Shown: positions 61,895-64,000 of the stretch, in pieces | How the letters are laid out: each line of letters begins with the position of its first letter | Numbering within the stretch: the first letter of the stretch is position 1 | The notes under the pieces: model-generated | What the model saw: the letters and a program-made list of their open reading frames with translations, nothing else | Told to the model about the DNA's origin: nothing | Databases searched by the model: none | DNA from: CAZLFQ01 sp964558975 | Lineage (GTDB): Bacteria; Pseudomonadota; Alphaproteobacteria; Rickettsiales; Midichloriaceae | DNA length: 64,000 bases | Direction: 5' to 3' | Assembly: GCA_964558975.1 (NCBI GenBank) | Contig: CAZLFQ010000001.1 | Coordinates: 806,001-870,000 of the forward strand | Translations under genes and position numbers: made by a program

Positions 61895-62749
61895 ATGCAC
61901 AAATCACAAAGTCTTTCAAATCAGCTACTTAGGATCATTCGCGATAAAGGAACAGAATATCCATTCACTGGTGAATATGAAAATCTTGATGAATCTGGAA
62001 CTTATTTATGTCGTCAATGTGGTCTTGCGCTTTTTAGGTCAAAACAAAAATTCCATTCCTATTGTGGTTGGCCAAGTTTTGATAAAGAAATTGATGGTGC
62101 AGTAAAAGTACAAATTGATGCTGATGGTCAGAGATCTGAAATTATATGTCAGCGGTGTGATGCTCATCTAGGCCATGTTTTTGAAGGTGAAAATTTTACA
62201 TCCCTAAACACTCGTCATTGTGTGAATTCAGCAAGCCTAGATTTTGTGGCAAACTTAGATGTTATTGATAGCGAAGAAGCAATTGTTGCCGCTGGTTGTT
62301 TTTGGGGAGTTGAGTATTATTTCAAAAAACTCAAAGGGGTTTTAAAAGCTGAATCTGGTTATATAGGTGGTCATAAAGATAATCCAACATACGAAGAAAT
62401 TTGTGAAGGGGATACTGGCCATTATGAAGCTGTGAGAGTTATATACGATCCGTCAATCATTTCTCATGAGCAAGTCATAAAGTATTTTTTTGAGATTCAT
62501 GACCCAGAACAAATTGACGGACAAGGCCCAGATATTGGCGAGCAATATTTAAGCGCGGTGTTTTGCTACGATAAAAAACAAAAAGAAACCTGTAATTCGA
62601 TTATAGAGCATCTCACCAAGAAAGGTTATAAAGTTGCTACAAAAATTCTATCTGTTAGTGTGTTTTGGAAGGCTGAAAATTATCATCAGGATTATTACTC
62701 AAAGACTGGAAAACAACCTTATTGCCATACTTACACGAAAAAGTTTTAA
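61895..62749 (+). CDS. msrBA: MsrB-MsrA fusion methionine sulfoxide reductase
   Basis: 284 aa. N-terminal MsrB: two zinc C-x-x-C pairs (C-R-Q-C and C-Q-R-C), H-S-Y-C-G-W-P-S-F, and catalytic Cys in R-H-C-V-N-S-A. C-terminal MsrA from about residue 128: A-A-G-C-F-W-G-V-E, G-Y-I-G-G-H, G-H-Y-E-A-V. Repairs R and S methionine sulfoxides. Order B-A, unlike the A-B order of many fusions. No signal peptide. Confidence 0.95.
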   Translation: MHKSQSLSNQLLRIIRDKGTEYPFTGEYENLDESGTYLCRQCGLALFRSKQKFHSYCGWPSFDKEIDGAVKVQIDADGQRSEIICQRCDAHLGHVFEGENFTSLNTRHCVNSASLDFVANLDVIDSEEAIVAAGCFWGVEYYFKKLKGVLKAESGYIGGHKDNPTYEEICEGDTGHYEAVRVIYDPSIISHEQVIKYFFEIHDPEQIDGQGPDIGEQYLSAVFCYDKKQKETCNSIIEHLTKKGYKVATKILSVSVFWKAENYHQDYYSKTGKQPYCHTYTKKF

Positions 62750-62794
62750 GCGATTTCATTTGCCCTCCATCTAATTAAGGTATAGCCTGTATAG

Positions 62795-63694
62795 ATGGAA
62801 AATAAAAAACAAAAGCGCAAAGGCAAAATTTACGCCATAATTTCTGGTCTGATGTACTCTTTACTCGGATATTTTGGCGTTTCTATAATTAAGGAGGGAT
62901 ATTCGGTTGAGAATATGTCTTTCTGGCGCTTCTTCATAGCTGCAATTTTTATCCTTATAATAATGCTACCAAATTGGCGCCAACTCAAAGTTGATAAAGT
63001 TGACACAATCAAAATGCTTATCATCGGTGCAGTATTCTATGGCGGATGCTCGATGCTGTATTTTGTTGCAGCAGAATACATAGGAACTGGCCTTGCAATT
63101 GTAATATTTTTTACATTCCCAGCTTTCGTTCTATTGATAAATAAATTCTTATATAGCGTAAGAATTACAAAAAACTATATGGCTGCTGTTGGGCTAATTA
63201 TGATCGGCTTAATACTGTTAATCGACCTAAAAGAAGCAAAAGCAGATGTAATGGGCATTTTTCTAAGCATATTAACTGGAATCCTTTATGCTGGGTATGT
63301 TGTTGCTGGGAAGCAAATCAAAATGCCACCACTAACATCAACATTTTTGGCATGTAGCGGTTGCTTCATCTCAGCCTTCGTTTTCAGTATCAGTGATGGA
63401 AGTTTTGCTATACCAAAAGGCACTAATGTTTGGATAGATATTATCGGAATAAGCATTATATCTACAGCACTACCTATGCTTTTATTATTAGAAGCATTAC
63501 GTTATATAAGCTCTACAAAAGGAGCTATATTATCTGTACTAGAACCAGTATTCATGGTGTTTGTTGGCATTATGTTCCTTGATGAAAAAATCTCTTTGTT
63601 ACAAGGCATAGGCGTTGCAGTAATTCTTTCTGGGAGCTTAATAACTCTAATAAGCCCACAAACATTTTCAAAGTTTAAAAAATATTTTTCATAA
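62795..63694 (+). CDS. EamA/DMT-family transporter
   Basis: 299 aa with ten hydrophobic helices in two EamA halves. G-L-M-Y-S-L-L-G and F-W-R-F at the N terminus and E-P-V-F-M-V-F-V-G near the end are family features. Substrate unknown; in intracellular relatives DMT permeases import host metabolites such as SAM or amino acids. Convergent overlap of 20 bases with the arginase-family gene. Confidence 0.88.
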   Translation: MENKKQKRKGKIYAIISGLMYSLLGYFGVSIIKEGYSVENMSFWRFFIAAIFILIIMLPNWRQLKVDKVDTIKMLIIGAVFYGGCSMLYFVAAEYIGTGLAIVIFFTFPAFVLLINKFLYSVRITKNYMAAVGLIMIGLILLIDLKEAKADVMGIFLSILTGILYAGYVVAGKQIKMPPLTSTFLACSGCFISAFVFSISDGSFAIPKGTNVWIDIIGISIISTALPMLLLLEALRYISSTKGAILSVLEPVFMVFVGIMFLDEKISLLQGIGVAVILSGSLITLISPQTFSKFKKYFS

Positions 63695-64000
63695 CATCTT
63701 GAATCAAATTTAGAGTGATTCCATTAACATCGGTTTTTGGGTTGAACTCAACTATTTCAAGTGCTGCAAATTTAGATTCTAATTTAAGCTTTGCAAATCT
63801 TGATAAAACATTTTTTGGATCTTCCCCGTTAGGCTCGAGTGAAGGCGTAGCAGGTGCAAACTCTGGATCAAAAAAATCTAAATCCAAACTCACTCCAAAA
63901 TTCTTCGTACCGTTTTTGACTATTGATAATGCTTCATCAAAACACTCTTCAAAACCCCTACTTTTAATTTCGTCCATATACATAACGCGAACATTCAATT
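63675..64000 (-). CDS. Arginase/agmatinase family protein, C-terminal part only
   Basis: About 107 residues visible; the gene continues past the right edge. S-L-D-L-D-F-F-D-P-E-F-A-P-A-T is the metal-binding D-x-D-x-x-D-P motif, with E-I-V-E-F-N-P near the end. Hydrolyses a guanidino compound to urea or related product; exact substrate unresolved. Confidence 0.88.
   Translation of the reverse strand, partial: LNVRVMYMDEIKSRGFEECFDEALSIVKNGTKNFGVSLDLDFFDPEFAPATPSLEPNGEDPKNVLSRFAKLKLESKFAALEIVEFNPKTDVNGITLNLIQDVMKNIF

Overview
The window is AT-rich and reads as an alphaproteobacterial genome, most likely an intracellular or host-associated lineage of the Rickettsiales/Holosporales kind. Grounds: a fused IspD-IspF, an NDUFS4-like complex I subunit, HemJ, an MlaE/MlaF pair, HolC, YejB, and several ankyrin-type or large effector-like proteins among ordinary housekeeping genes. 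Assignment below class level is inference; no rRNA gene is present.

Positions 1 to about 13,420 look like an integrated mobile element with nearly all genes on the minus strand. From the right: an unknown 271-aa protein, an excisionase-like HTH protein, a TOPRIM/AAA primase-helicase, a cluster of TGTTTCA repeats, two small proteins (one DUF5681), a RadC-like JAMM protein fused to a PAS-like domain, a small serine recombinase, a WGR-domain protein, and then a three-gene DNA methyltransferase / helicase / GIY-YIG nuclease operon resembling Bacillus subtilis yeeA(dnmA)-yeeB-yeeC. The nuclease has lost its C-terminal end to a one-base deletion in a C-run, and a fourth, truncated reading frame follows it. 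The element meets the chromosome at a tRNA-Arg(CCT) gene whose 3' end falls exactly in a 10-N assembly gap.

Positions 13,434 to 64,000 are chromosomal. 13.4-15.5 kb: two tRNAs and two unknown proteins. 15.6-18.4 kb: tightly packed grpE-ispDF-pgpA-pncC. 19.6-22.2 kb: alr-mlaE-mlaF (minus). 22.4-28.8 kb: amidase, ubiE, uvrB, ispG and two unknowns. 28.8-35.3 kb: cysS, an ankyrin protein, parC, typA. 35.3-42.4 kb: a lipase-like protein, a DUF2339 membrane protein, a lipoprotein, xseB, NDUFS4-like, yejB, holC. 42.5-46.8 kb: outer-membrane barrel, EAL protein, hemJ, hscB, hscA. 46.8-52.2 kb: winged-helix protein, dgt, pgi, two methyltransferases and a putative metallopeptidase. 52.3-58.0 kb: dnaK, degenerate receiver protein, PfkB kinase, tsaB, dnaJ. 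58.0-64.0 kb: a 1148-aa repeat-containing membrane protein, msrBA, an EamA transporter and the end of an arginase-family gene.

The gene set implies MEP-pathway isoprenoid synthesis (IspD/F/G), peptidoglycan metabolism (Alr, amidase), phosphatidylglycerol synthesis, outer-membrane lipid transport, aerobic respiration (UbiE, complex I, HemJ), Fe-S assembly (HscB/HscA) and a split DnaK-DnaJ-GrpE chaperone set. The most interesting items are the decaying yeeABC-like operon, the RadC-PAS fusion, the short HscA without its lid, a PfkB kinase with a signal-peptide-like start, and the large protein with a tandem duplicated domain.
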